In this document: piece by piece, positions 43,888 through 51,795 of the stretch
Numbering within the stretch: the first letter of the stretch is position 1
Layout of the letters: the number at the start of each line of letters is the position of its first letter
Origin: an uncultured Alphaproteobacteria bacterium
GTDB taxonomy: Bacteria > Pseudomonadota > Alphaproteobacteria > RF32 > CAG-239
DNA: 64,000 bases
Direction of reading: 5' to 3'
NCBI GenBank assembly: GCA_934254585.1
Contig: CAKQLF010000005.1
Coordinates: forward strand, 1-64,000
Notes under the pieces: model-generated
What the model was told of the DNA's origin: nothing
Databases searched by the model: none
The model's input: only the letters and a program-made list of their open reading frames with translations
Program-made: the position numbers and the translations under genes

Positions 43888-45225
43888 ATGCCTTTTGCTT
43901 CAAATTTATTAAATATTCGCAACTTTTTGAGCGGAACCGAACAAAAGAAAGAAGACGGGCTTTTTAGGGTGACGGTGGTTGCTTTTGAAGATAAGTGTAA
44001 TTTAAACTGCGGGTTGCGTTTTGCCGAATTGCTTAAACGTAACAATTTGTTTGACGTAACATTTTTTAACGAGCCGTTTGCCAAAGGTTTTTTAAATTTA
44101 CAAAGTCGGAATTTTTTTGACTTTATTGACCGCGGCAATAAAATTATTCATTCCACTCAGGCCGATATTGTGGTTTGGGGGTATGAGGAAGAAGGAAAAA
44201 TCAGACTTAATTTTCAGGTAGATAATCAATATGTCATTCCTAATAACTTATCATTTTCTTTGTTGGATAGCTTGTTTGTGCCTTTGAGTTATTTCACGGA
44301 TATAAATAATTTCTCTGCTTCGGTGCTCTTGCTGATATCCGGAATAATTGTTGCCGCCATAACACCGGTAACTAACGAACAGAAGCATCGTCAGCCTCAG
44401 GTTTTGAAAGAAATAATTTCGATGCTGTCGGCAGATAGCTCTCCTAAAGAAATTTCTAAAGAATTTATGCCCTACATTATGAATATGTTAGGAAAAATTT
44501 ATTTAAGCAACACGCGAAACGATTTGTCTTTGCAAGATGTAGAGATAATTGAAAATCTTTTTGAAAACGCGCTGAAAAACAAGCAGTATATGCGGCTGCC
44601 GATTTATTACGGCTGTGTTTATAATAATTTGGGGCAACTCTATGAAATAGCTTTCAGACAAAGCAGAGTGCGTACATCTGCTTATTTGAAACAATCTATA
44701 TCAAACTATCAAAAAGCGCAAAAAAACTTAAACCGCAATTATCCCTATGATTATGGTTTGATAGCCTATCATTTGGCGGTGCTGTATTTTGAATATTGGA
44801 AACATACCGCCGATTTGCAAGCGTTGCGCGATGCGGTATCTCAGTTGCGTGAGGCTGAAAAAGTTTATTCTTTAGCGCAGTTTCCTTTGTCTTGGTATCA
44901 AATAGAGGGGCTTTTGGGAAATTATTTAACGGCATTGGGTATGCAGACAAAAAGTAACGAGTTAATGCAATTGGCTATGGAATCTTATAAAAATCAGCAA
45001 AAAATATATTCACAAAATCAAGAACCTGAAGTTTGGGCGGAAATTCAAGAAAAAATCGGTAACATATTTTATTTGTTGGGTAAACAGAATGAAGATGATA
45101 AATTTATGGAGGAAGCCCGCAACTATTTTAATTCGGCACAAGAAATTTATACCGATTTAAATTTGAAAGCAGCCAACAAAAATGTTGAAAAGGCTCTCTT
45201 AAAAATCAGAAATTATATCGGGTAG
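43888..45225 (+). CDS. TPR-repeat protein with one membrane segment
   Basis: 445 residues. The first ~100 residues form an alpha/beta region (RVTVVAFEDKC, ADIVVWGYEEEGKIRL), then a hydrophobic segment (SASVLLLISGIIVAAIT, about 145-161), then a helical region with four or more TPR-like repeats: YYGCVYNNLGQLYEIAF, YGLIAYHLAVLYFEYW, QIEGLLGNYLTALGM, WAEIQEKIGNIFYLLG. A scaffold or adaptor role is likely. Function unknown; linked to the membrane protein upstream. Confidence 0.65.
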   Translation: MPFASNLLNIRNFLSGTEQKKEDGLFRVTVVAFEDKCNLNCGLRFAELLKRNNLFDVTFFNEPFAKGFLNLQSRNFFDFIDRGNKIIHSTQADIVVWGYEEEGKIRLNFQVDNQYVIPNNLSFSLLDSLFVPLSYFTDINNFSASVLLLISGIIVAAITPVTNEQKHRQPQVLKEIISMLSADSSPKEISKEFMPYIMNMLGKIYLSNTRNDLSLQDVEIIENLFENALKNKQYMRLPIYYGCVYNNLGQLYEIAFRQSRVRTSAYLKQSISNYQKAQKNLNRNYPYDYGLIAYHLAVLYFEYWKHTADLQALRDAVSQLREAEKVYSLAQFPLSWYQIEGLLGNYLTALGMQTKSNELMQLAMESYKNQQKIYSQNQEPEVWAEIQEKIGNIFYLLGKQNEDDKFMEEARNYFNSAQEIYTDLNLKAANKNVEKALLKIRNYIG

Positions 45226-45249
45226 ACTTGATATTTTCGGAGTAGGGTA

Positions 45250-45271
45250 TATCTCCACCTGAAAGGAGATA
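45250..45271 (+). promoter_or_regulatory. Hairpin holding the Shine-Dalgarno of the nitroreductase gene
   Basis: TATCTCC (45250-45256) pairs perfectly with GGAGATA (45265-45271) over an 8-nt loop. GGAG is the ribosome site for ATG 45277, so translation would need this stem to open. No T run follows, so it is not a plus-strand terminator. Confidence 0.6.
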
Positions 45272-45276
45272 AAAAA

Positions 45277-45879
45277 ATGACGCATTGTATAGAACAAGAT
45301 AGTTTAACCCGCCGCCGTTCAATTTATGCACTCGGAAACACTCGGGTTGTTACGGATTTATGTTTGGAAGACACCTTGAAAGACTGTCTCAAAAATTGTC
45401 CAACCCCGTTTAACGCGCAATCATCTCGGTTGATTTTATTGTTGAATCAATATCATACAGATTTTTGGAACTTAGTCTTGAAAAAAGTTTTAGCCGCCGC
45501 CCCCATTGGTAAGAAAGACAGTGTCACGCAAAAAATAAATTCATTTTCCGCAGCGTATGGCACAATTTTATTCTTTGAAGATTTAGAGGTCTTGGAACAG
45601 CTACAAAAAGAGTTTCCACTCTATCAAAAAAATATGCATGATTGGACTTTTGAATCTAATGGTATGCTACAATATATGATATGGCAGGCGTTGGCCGAAA
45701 ATGAAATAGGGGCTTCGTTGCAACACTATAACGAGTTGATTGAAGATGATGTTAAAAAGATGCTAAGCTTACCGGATAATTGGAAAATTTTGGCGCAGAT
45801 GCCGTTCGGCAGCATAGAAAAATCGCCGCCGGAAAAAACATTTTTACCATTGGAAAACCGCTTCAAAATTTTTAAGTAA
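45277..45879 (+). CDS. Nitroreductase-family protein (Frm2-like)
   Basis: 200 residues. It starts with R-R-S-I-Y-A-L-G; other matching stretches are PFNAQSSRLILL, YGTILFFED, QKEFPLYQKN, NGMLQYMIWQALA, GASLQHYN, LPDNWKILAQMPFGSIE. These follow the FRM2/HBN1 type of nitroreductase-like flavoproteins closely. Such proteins bind FMN and reduce nitroaromatics or act in lipid and oxidative stress signalling. The tight hairpin over the ribosome site suggests controlled translation. Confidence 0.88.
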   Translation: MTHCIEQDSLTRRRSIYALGNTRVVTDLCLEDTLKDCLKNCPTPFNAQSSRLILLLNQYHTDFWNLVLKKVLAAAPIGKKDSVTQKINSFSAAYGTILFFEDLEVLEQLQKEFPLYQKNMHDWTFESNGMLQYMIWQALAENEIGASLQHYNELIEDDVKKMLSLPDNWKILAQMPFGSIEKSPPEKTFLPLENRFKIFK

Positions 45880-45885
45880 ATATAC

Positions 45886-45914
45886 TTGCTTTTATTGTTT
45901 TCTATTATTATCAT
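45886..45914 (+). promoter_or_regulatory. Promoter of the gene at 45936
   Basis: TTGCTT (45886-45891), 17-bp spacer, TATCAT (45909-45914), starting just after the nitroreductase stop. Confidence 0.5.
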
Positions 45915-45935
45915 CCCTATAGATATTTTTATATA

Positions 45936-46529
45936 ATGGAAAACGATATGTTTGAGCGAAATAACAATATTTCAGATATAATTGCCGAGCAAAATAAAAA
46001 TGCAACTATCCGCAAAAGATATTCCTATAAAGCAACTTTCACAGACAGAATTATTATTCTGCTGAACCTTTTTCTGGTTGCGACAATATTGTCATATTTA
46101 CTTCCGTATAAAAACCTTTACTGTAATAGAAAGACAAACACTTGCCTTCTGTCTGTCCGCCATTTTTATGAATTATCGGCTAAACCGATATTAACTTTTA
46201 AAGCCGACAAGCTGCTTACAGCTAAAATAGAAGGTACTTTGCAAAATCAGCAGGAAGAAGATGATGCTAAATATAGTTATACAATAAGCCTGCAAACAAC
46301 TGAGGAAACAATCACTTTGTTTGACGCCAGCAATTCTTATCTAATAACTAAATATAAAGTTGATAAAATAAACAGCTTTATTAAAAATAAAAATGAAGAT
46401 TTAAGCGTTTCCGATAATGCTGTTTTAGTTTGGCTGCCTTTATTGTTTTTATTATTTATGTTACTGGTTATACGCAGCAAAGAAATTACTATCTCCTATT
46501 ACCCTTTTTGGAAAAACAACAAACAGTAA
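45936..46529 (+). CDS. Two-helix membrane protein, unknown
   Basis: 197 residues from ATG 45936 (ATG 45948 is an alternative). Hydrophobic helices at about 36-50 (IIILLNLFLVATILSYLL) and near the C-terminus (LVWLPLLFLLFMLLVI) bracket a predicted extracytoplasmic domain of about 115 residues. No family recognised. It converges on pth, with 6 bp between them. Confidence 0.5.
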   Translation: MENDMFERNNNISDIIAEQNKNATIRKRYSYKATFTDRIIILLNLFLVATILSYLLPYKNLYCNRKTNTCLLSVRHFYELSAKPILTFKADKLLTAKIEGTLQNQQEEDDAKYSYTISLQTTEETITLFDASNSYLITKYKVDKINSFIKNKNEDLSVSDNAVLVWLPLLFLLFMLLVIRSKEITISYYPFWKNNKQ

Positions 46530-46535
46530 AATAGA

Positions 46536-47114
46536 TTATTTATGATTCAGTTTCATACCAAGCTGATTAGAAAATTCGGCAAGACCTTTTTTTATAAGCA
46601 CACCGATTAAATCGGCCACAAGGTCAATATTGGTTTCAAGATTCGCTTTATCTGATTTTGAAAATCCGGAAAGAACGTGATTAACAATGCTGTCGGCGTC
46701 ACGACTTTGCGGATGACCAATACCGATTCTGATACGATTATAATTTGGGGTAATGGCTGAATCTATGCTTTTTAAGCCGTTATGCCCGCCGGCACCGCCG
46801 CCGACTTTAGCTTTTATTTTATCAATGGGCAAATCCATATCATCGTGAATAACCACAATGTTTTGCGGCAAAATTTTATAGAAATTAGCCGCTTTGACAA
46901 CACTGTTGCCGGAAAGATTCATAAAAGTTTGCGGTTTTAATAAATAAACTTTTTCGCCCTCAATATTACCTTCGGCAATCAATCCGTCAAATTTAGAGCG
47001 AAACGGAGAAAAATTATAGCGGCGATGAATTTCATCAGCCGCCATAAAACCAACATTATGGCGGGTAGCCGCATACTCCGTCCCCGGATTACCCAGACCA
47101 ACCACCAAAAACAT
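46536..47114 (-). CDS. pth: Peptidyl-tRNA hydrolase
   Basis: 192 residues from ATG 47114, preceded by AGAGGTGA; the in-frame GTG two codons upstream is part of that site. Motifs: GLGNPGTEYAATRHNVGF (catalytic His), FMNLSGNSV, VIHDDMDLP and GGAGGHNGLKSI. It releases peptides from stalled peptidyl-tRNA. It sits 9 bp after rplY, a common pairing. Confidence 0.96.
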   Translation of the reverse strand: MFLVVGLGNPGTEYAATRHNVGFMAADEIHRRYNFSPFRSKFDGLIAEGNIEGEKVYLLKPQTFMNLSGNSVVKAANFYKILPQNIVVIHDDMDLPIDKIKAKVGGGAGGHNGLKSIDSAITPNYNRIRIGIGHPQSRDADSIVNHVLSGFSKSDKANLETNIDLVADLIGVLIKKGLAEFSNQLGMKLNHK

Positions 47115-47123
47115 CGTCACCTC

Positions 47124-47414
47124 TTATTTACGCAAAAAGTCTACGTGGATAGGCTTGTCAGAAACAGGGTGGAATTGAACGTCTTGGCAAACAGTTTTAA
47201 CTTTTTTACCTTCAACATCAACCACGATTTCAGACTTGTAGAAATCTCTTAAATCAAGGGCTTTTTCCAATTCAACCGGATCAAGGCTGATTAAAACGGC
47301 GTCTTTTTTACCGCCATAAATAACGGCAGGAACACGGCCCTCACGACGACACGCACGAGCTGCCCCCTTACCTGCTTTTTCACGCTTTTTTGCATTAAAA
47401 GTAACTTCAGTCAT
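47124..47414 (-). CDS. rplY: 50S ribosomal protein L25, short form
   Basis: 96 residues: only the 5S rRNA-binding domain (R-R-E-G-R-V-P-A-V-I-Y-G and QDVQFHPVSDKPIHVDFLR). Most alphaproteobacteria carry a longer form of about 200 residues with a C-terminal CTC-type domain; that domain is missing here, as in the gamma-type L25. No sign of a frameshift after the stop. Confidence 0.92.
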   Translation of the reverse strand: MTEVTFNAKKREKAGKGAARACRREGRVPAVIYGGKKDAVLISLDPVELEKALDLRDFYKSEIVVDVEGKKVKTVCQDVQFHPVSDKPIHVDFLRK

Positions 47415-47576
47415 ATTAAAATTCCTTATTATTTTAATTAAAATTAACTCTTACGGCCTCCAGGGGTGCCGCAAGTAAGGGCTTTGTACAACAAAAAAGG
47501 CAAAGTTTCAAGTATTTTTAACAAATTTTTATAATTTATTTGCTAACGTTTAGGCAAATTAATAACGGAGGTTTCT

Positions 47577-48290
47577 ATGCTGTATATTTTATCCGGTTTC
47601 ATTTTTGGCTGTCTTATTCCATATTTTGCTCGCCGCTTGGGTAAGCTTATGCCGGCAACAATGGGATATATACTTTTAAAGATATTTATTCCGCAACATT
47701 ATATGCCTTGGAGCAAGCTGAAAAATGATTTTGAATATATGCAGCTATTCAAAAGTTATATAATGCGCAGCATAGGGTGGGGAATTTTTACCGCCGCGGT
47801 GACCTACTTAACTGCCGTTAATTTTGACCCGTATTACACCGGTTGGTATATTGCATTTGTCTGGATAATGTTGCTGTTGGTAGAAATTGATAAACGATTT
47901 ATGCTGTTGCCGGATATTTTAACTTTGCCCCTGTTGGTTTTGGGATTTGGTTATGCCGCGGCCAACGGAGTGTGGTTAGACACGGTTGACCCTCAGTTAA
48001 TCAGCAACGCTCAAAACAGTTTTATGGGAGCTTGCGCCGGTTATTTAATGCCGGTGGTGGCCAGTATGTTTTTGGTCTTAAAATATCCTGATGCCTTTGG
48101 CGGCGGCGACATAAAATTATTGGCCGCTATAGGAGCTTGGGTCGGATTGGAGCCTGTTTCATATATTTTATTGGGTTCTTGCATTTTATTTGCGGTTGGT
48201 TGTCTGATTAAAAAACAGCGGGTTGGTCCGTTTGGTCCTTCTATTGTTTATGCCACATTGCTTGTTTGTATCTTTTTATTTGGCATTTAA
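47577..48290 (+). CDS. Type IV prepilin peptidase (A24 family)
   Basis: 237 residues, about seven membrane segments. The two catalytic Asp are in LVEIDKRFMLLPD and the F-G-x-G-D motif (DAFGGGDIKLLAAIGAW). GPFGPSI near the C-terminus is also typical. The N-terminal zinc-type Cys pairs and N-methylation loop of long PilD enzymes are absent, and the first ~40 residues are unusual. It should cleave the G-R-S-M-I-E leaders of the five prepilins in this window, making the window partly self-contained for pilin processing. Confidence 0.9.
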   Translation: MLYILSGFIFGCLIPYFARRLGKLMPATMGYILLKIFIPQHYMPWSKLKNDFEYMQLFKSYIMRSIGWGIFTAAVTYLTAVNFDPYYTGWYIAFVWIMLLLVEIDKRFMLLPDILTLPLLVLGFGYAAANGVWLDTVDPQLISNAQNSFMGACAGYLMPVVASMFLVLKYPDAFGGGDIKLLAAIGAWVGLEPVSYILLGSCILFAVGCLIKKQRVGPFGPSIVYATLLVCIFLFGI

Positions 48291-48311
48291 CAAAAAAATA
48301 TTGTCATCTTC

Positions 48312-48340
48312 TTGACAACGCATTTTGCAAACACTAACTA
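48312..48340 (+). promoter_or_regulatory. groESL promoter
   Basis: TTGACA (48312-48317), 17-bp spacer, TAACTA (48335-48340). No CIRCE element (TTAGCACTC inverted repeat) is present, so HrcA control is not supported. Confidence 0.5.
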
Positions 48341-48381
48341 AACAAGTAGTAAAAATTATCTATTTGTTTAGGAGTATTAAA

Positions 48382-48669
48382 ATGAACATCAAACCATTGC
48401 ACGATAAAGTGTTAATTAAGCGTGTTGACGAAGAAACCAAAACAGCTGGTGGCATTATTATTCCGGATACGGCTAAAGAAAAACCGTCGGAAGGTGTTGT
48501 AGAAGCTGTTGGCAACGGCCGCGTTTCTCCGGATGGTAAAGTTATTGCTTTGTCAGTAAAAGCCGGCGACAGAGTTTTGTTTGGTAAATGGGCCGGCACC
48601 GAAATTAAAGTCGATGGCGAATCTCGTCTAATCGTGAATGAATCTGATATTTTAGCAATTATTGAATAA
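48382..48669 (+). CDS. groS: Co-chaperonin GroES
   Basis: 95 residues from ATG 48382 (AGGAG upstream; the longer open frame is not used). Sequence MNIKPLHDKVLIKRV, mobile loop TAGGIIIPDTAKEKP, and VLFGKWAGTEIKVDGE are standard. It caps GroEL. groL follows after 21 bp. Confidence 0.98.
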   Translation: MNIKPLHDKVLIKRVDEETKTAGGIIIPDTAKEKPSEGVVEAVGNGRVSPDGKVIALSVKAGDRVLFGKWAGTEIKVDGESRLIVNESDILAIIE

Positions 48670-48690
48670 ATATGCGAAAGGTGAAATAAA

Positions 48691-50331
48691 ATGGCTGCAA
48701 AAGACATTAAATTTGGAACAGACGCCAGAAGCAAAATGCTTAAAGGCGTAGAAACATTAGCTAAAACCGTGAAAGTTACATTAGGTCCTAAAGGCCGTAA
48801 TGTTATGCTTGACAAATCATACGGCGCACCGAAATTGACCAAAGACGGCGTTTCCGTGGCAAAAGAAGTTGTTTTGGCCGATAAATTTGAAAATATGGGC
48901 GCGCAACTGATTAAGGAAGTTGCTCAAAAAACAGCAGATAAAGCCGGTGATGGTACCACTACCGCCACGGTTTTGGCCGAAGCCATTATTCGTGAAGGTT
49001 GTAAGGCTGTTGCCGCCGGAATGAATCCGATGGATGTAAAACGTGGTATTGATATGGCGGTTGAAGCTGTAGTCAATGATGTAAAATCACGCTCTAAAAC
49101 CGTACAGTCTTCCGGTGAAATTGCTCAAGTTGGCACAATTTCTGCCAATGGCGACACCACAATCGGCGAATATTTGGCAAAAGCTATGGAAAAAGTAGGC
49201 AACGAAGGTGTTATAACCGTTGAAGACGCCAAAGGCTTGGAAACTGAACTGGACGTTGTAGAAGGTATGCAATTTGACCGCGGTTATTTATCTCCGTATT
49301 TTGTTACAAATCCTGAAAAAATGAACTGCGAATATGATAATCCGTATATTTTGCTGTACGACAAGAAAATTTCTAACCTACAGCCGATGATTTCCATTTT
49401 GGAAGCTGTTGTTCAATCTGGCCGTGCGTTGGTGATTATTGCCGAAGATATTGAAGGTGAAGCTTTGGCTACTTTGGTTGTCAACAGAATTCGCGGCGGT
49501 TTGAAGGTTTGTGCGGTGAAAGCCCCTGGTTTTGGTGACAGACGCAAAGCAATGTTGCAAGATATGGCAATTTTGACCGGCGGTCAGGTTATTTCCGATG
49601 AATTGGGAATGAAAATTGAAAACGTTACCTTGGATATGTTGGGCACAGCTAAGCGTGTTGAAATTACTAAAGATGACACCACAATCATTGACGGCGCAGG
49701 AGATAAAGAGGCTATTGCCGGCAGAACTGCTCAGATTCGTCAGGAAATCAGTCAAACAACTTCTGATTATGATCGTGAGAAATTGCAAGAACGTTTGGGT
49801 AAACTCTCGGGCGGTGTTGCCGTTATCAGAGTGGGCGGAGCTTCCGAAGTTGAGGTAAAAGAAAAGAAAGATCGTATTGATGATGCTTTGCACGCAACTC
49901 GAGCCGCTGTTAAAGAAGGTATTGTTGCCGGTGGTGGAACAGCTTTGCTGTATGCTACAAAAGCTTTGGAAAATGTAAAAACAGACAATCAAGACCAAAA
50001 TGTGGGTATTGATATCATTCGTAAAGCATTGCAGGCTCCTTTGCGTCAAATTGCCGAAAATGCCGGTGTTGACGGCGCGGTTGTTGCCGGAAAATTGTTG
50101 GAAAGCAAAGATTTCAACTATGGTTACAATGCCGCGGCCGGTGAATATACCGATATGATTAAATCCGGTATTGTTGACCCGACAATGGTAGTTAGAACAG
50201 CTTTGCAAGATGCCGCATCTGTTGGCGGATTGTTGATTACAACCGAAGCAATGGTTACGGAAATTCCTGAAAAAGAATGTCATTGCGGTGATGCCGCGGC
50301 TGCTGCCGGCGGTATGGGCGGAATGTACTGA
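48691..50331 (+). CDS. groL: Chaperonin GroEL
   Basis: 546 residues. LGPKGRNVMLDKSYG, DGTTTATVLAEAI (ATP), apical FDRGYLSPYFVTNPEK, and KAPGFGDRRKAML are typical. The C-terminus ends with a short Gly-Met tail (GGMGGMY) after the unusual segment CHCGDAAAAA that adds two Cys and a His. Strong terminator follows. Confidence 0.98.
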   Translation: MAAKDIKFGTDARSKMLKGVETLAKTVKVTLGPKGRNVMLDKSYGAPKLTKDGVSVAKEVVLADKFENMGAQLIKEVAQKTADKAGDGTTTATVLAEAIIREGCKAVAAGMNPMDVKRGIDMAVEAVVNDVKSRSKTVQSSGEIAQVGTISANGDTTIGEYLAKAMEKVGNEGVITVEDAKGLETELDVVEGMQFDRGYLSPYFVTNPEKMNCEYDNPYILLYDKKISNLQPMISILEAVVQSGRALVIIAEDIEGEALATLVVNRIRGGLKVCAVKAPGFGDRRKAMLQDMAILTGGQVISDELGMKIENVTLDMLGTAKRVEITKDDTTIIDGAGDKEAIAGRTAQIRQEISQTTSDYDREKLQERLGKLSGGVAVIRVGGASEVEVKEKKDRIDDALHATRAAVKEGIVAGGGTALLYATKALENVKTDNQDQNVGIDIIRKALQAPLRQIAENAGVDGAVVAGKLLESKDFNYGYNAAAGEYTDMIKSGIVDPTMVVRTALQDAASVGGLLITTEAMVTEIPEKECHCGDAAAAAGGMGGMY

Positions 50332-50347
50332 TAATTCTCTGAATTTA

Positions 50348-50390
50348 AAAACACCCTGTTTTGCTTTGGCAAAGCAGGGTGTTTGCTTTT
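50348..50390 (+). terminator. groESL terminator
   Basis: Stem AAACACCCTG/CAGGGTGTTT with an inner GCTTT/AAAGC pairing, then GCTTTT. Confidence 0.88.
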
Positions 50391-50396
50391 GGAATG

Positions 50397-50590
50397 TTAA
50401 AATTTCAATCCAACGCAGCAAGCGTCATCTTTTGTGCATAATTTGCAAACAGCGTCTATTTCTGGCAAAGTCACCATATTCAAACATTCATATAAGGCAC
50501 TGTTTAAGCTCTCGCTATTTATATAAAAGTGTAATAAACAGGTATCTGGCTAGTGGTATCTGAAGATATTGCAAACGACATTAAAAAAAT
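50397..50590 (-). pseudogene. Decayed C-terminal fragment of a pilin gene
   Basis: Minus-strand reading shows a pilin tail: N-M-V-T-L-P-E-I-D-A-V-C-K-L-C-T-K-D and then C-C-V-G-L-K-F with a stop at 50397. This matches the T-x2-E-I-x3-C-x2-C-x-C pattern of the complete pilins. Upstream in the same frame, VVCNIFRYH aligns with RSCEALFRDL of the neighbouring pilin, but an in-frame stop follows it. No start, leader or N-terminal helix is present. It lies just after the stop of the complete pilin (50600-51244), on the same strand, so it is a partial duplicate, silent cassette or remnant. Confidence 0.7.
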
Positions 50591-50599
50591 GTTTTATAT

Positions 50600-51244
50600 C
50601 TATTCAAATTCCATACCTATAGAGCAGCGTTCTTTGTCTTTCTTACAGGCTTTGCAAGTTTGATTTATTTCGGAGACGGTTAAATCTCGCAAACATTTTT
50701 TGCTGTCAGAGCAGGTTTTGTCGCCGTAAAATATAATACTCCCCTGTTTCCAACGGAATAAAAAAGCGCGATGTATTGGTGAATGTAGAGGTTGCACCAA
50801 GTCGCGGAAAAGAGCTTCACAGCTGCGTTGCGAAAATGATTCATTAACTTGGTCACCTGCTTCATTTTGTCGATAGGGTCCGCCGGGGGCAATTTCTATA
50901 GTCCAATGTCCGTTGCGGAGAAATGTGCCCACCATATTTCCCTCAGAATCTATAAAGTCATATATTGTTATTTTTTTCCAGGTTGCCGGAACTAAATTAG
51001 CGGCCATAACAAAATCAGTAATGCCAGTCTGTTGAGGATTTGTTTGTGACATTTTTGTAAGTTGCTCAGTATGTTCCATAAGTCCTTGAATTAAAAAATT
51101 ATATTCATTTAACGCCTTATCTATTTTCCACTTTTCCATCGCTTTGGAATAGCCAGCAATACCGCCAACGGACAAAACCCCGATAATCGCAAGAACGCCA
51201 AGCATTTCAATCATACTGCGACCTTTTTCTAAATTCTTATACAT
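50600..51244 (-). CDS. Type IV prepilin-like protein with C-terminal CxxC motif
   Basis: 214 residues. Leader MYKNLEKG, cleaved before R-S-M-I-E; helix MLGVLAIIGVLSVGGIAGY. The globular part shares SCEALFRDLVQPL and FRW with the prepilin at 60150. The tail is C-L-R-D-L-T-V-S-E-I-x3-C-K-A-C with a further Cys. Its 5' RNA is copy B and a decayed fragment of a similar gene lies downstream. After processing, it should enter the filament system served by the peptidase at 47577. Confidence 0.9.
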   Translation of the reverse strand: MYKNLEKGRSMIEMLGVLAIIGVLSVGGIAGYSKAMEKWKIDKALNEYNFLIQGLMEHTEQLTKMSQTNPQQTGITDFVMAANLVPATWKKITIYDFIDSEGNMVGTFLRNGHWTIEIAPGGPYRQNEAGDQVNESFSQRSCEALFRDLVQPLHSPIHRAFLFRWKQGSIIFYGDKTCSDSKKCLRDLTVSEINQTCKACKKDKERCSIGMEFE

Positions 51245-51272
51245 ATTTCTAACTTCCGTTCAATTTGTTGCA

Positions 51273-51471
51273 CATAAAACAAAACCCGCCGTAATAAAAG
51301 CGGGCGGATGTTAGCAAACCGTATACCTAGAAACGGCTCGGCTTATTCAGCACATAGCCTTATTCAGCCGACATCCGCTCTAAGCAGAAATCGGCATATA
51401 AAATTTTAAGTCATTATGCAATGACTCTAGGTAAAAAGGGTTGCTACGCCCTAGACAGACAATTACCTGTC
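51273..51471 (-). ncRNA. Structured pilin-leader RNA, copy B
   Basis: Minus strand, 51471 to 51273. 5' hairpin GACAG/CTGTC (51471-51454); hairpin AGGGC..CCCT with loop TAGCAA (51446-51441) complementary to TTGCTA (51317-51312); long-range helix TACCTAGA (51433-51426) with TCTAGGTA (51331-51324); hairpin AGTCATT/AATGACT; hairpin GCCGAT/GTCGGC; GCGGATGT with ACATCCGC; terminator CCCGC/GCGGG (51304-51300, 51289-51285), then TTTTGTTTT. Pilin ATG at 51244. Confidence 0.88.
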
Positions 51472-51479
51472 CGACACAC

Positions 51480-51508
51480 ATTTTACTTAAAGATTCCACG
51501 AAAGTAAA
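51480..51508 (-). promoter_or_regulatory. Promoter of pilin-leader RNA copy B
   Basis: Minus-strand TTTACT (51508-51503), 17-bp spacer, TAAAAT (51485-51480), ending 9 bp before the 5' hairpin of copy B. Confidence 0.6.
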
Positions 51509-51558
51509 GATAATTTTTGTTATAAAAAAAGCCCGTCTTGCGACGAGCTTTTCCAATA

Positions 51559-51636
51559 TGGGGCGGATGAAGAGATTCGAACTCTCGACATCTGGTACCA
51601 CAAACCAGCGCTCTAACCAACTGAGCTACATCCGCC
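51559..51636 (-). tRNA. tRNA-His (anticodon GTG)
   Basis: 78-nt cloverleaf on the minus strand. Acceptor GCGGATG/CATCCGC with the extra G at -1 opposite C73, the mark of tRNA-His; D arm GCTCAGTTGGTTAGAGC; anticodon stem CTGGT/ACCAG with loop TTGTGGT; T arm GAGAGTTCGAATCTCTT; encoded CCA. It stands alone, between pilin RNA copy B and the carboxypeptidase gene. The rest of the 51245-51795 gap is AT-rich and shows no gene. Confidence 0.97.
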
Positions 51637-51795
51637 ATTGTGATATCAAAACAGTTAATACAGGCAAACAAGTAAAAAGTCAATATTAAAGTTAAAAAAA
51701 AGCAAAAAATCTTTCAATAAAATACTTTCTAATGTTAACCTTTTATTACCATTTAAGGGATATTGTAGAAAAAATACGAAAATCCAGAGGAAGAT

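Noticed and set aside
48291..48381. CIRCE heat-shock operator before groES
   Set aside because: The TTAGCACTC / GAGTGCTAA repeat is not present.
50288..50563. 91-codon plus-strand open frame after groEL
   Set aside because: It starts inside groEL in another frame and crosses the groEL terminator; the region is better explained by a pilin remnant on the minus strand.
51273..51471. Pilin-leader element as an integron attC or other recombination site
   Set aside because: The inverted repeats could suggest this, but there is no integrase, copies are far apart on both strands, and the promoter and terminator frame an RNA.
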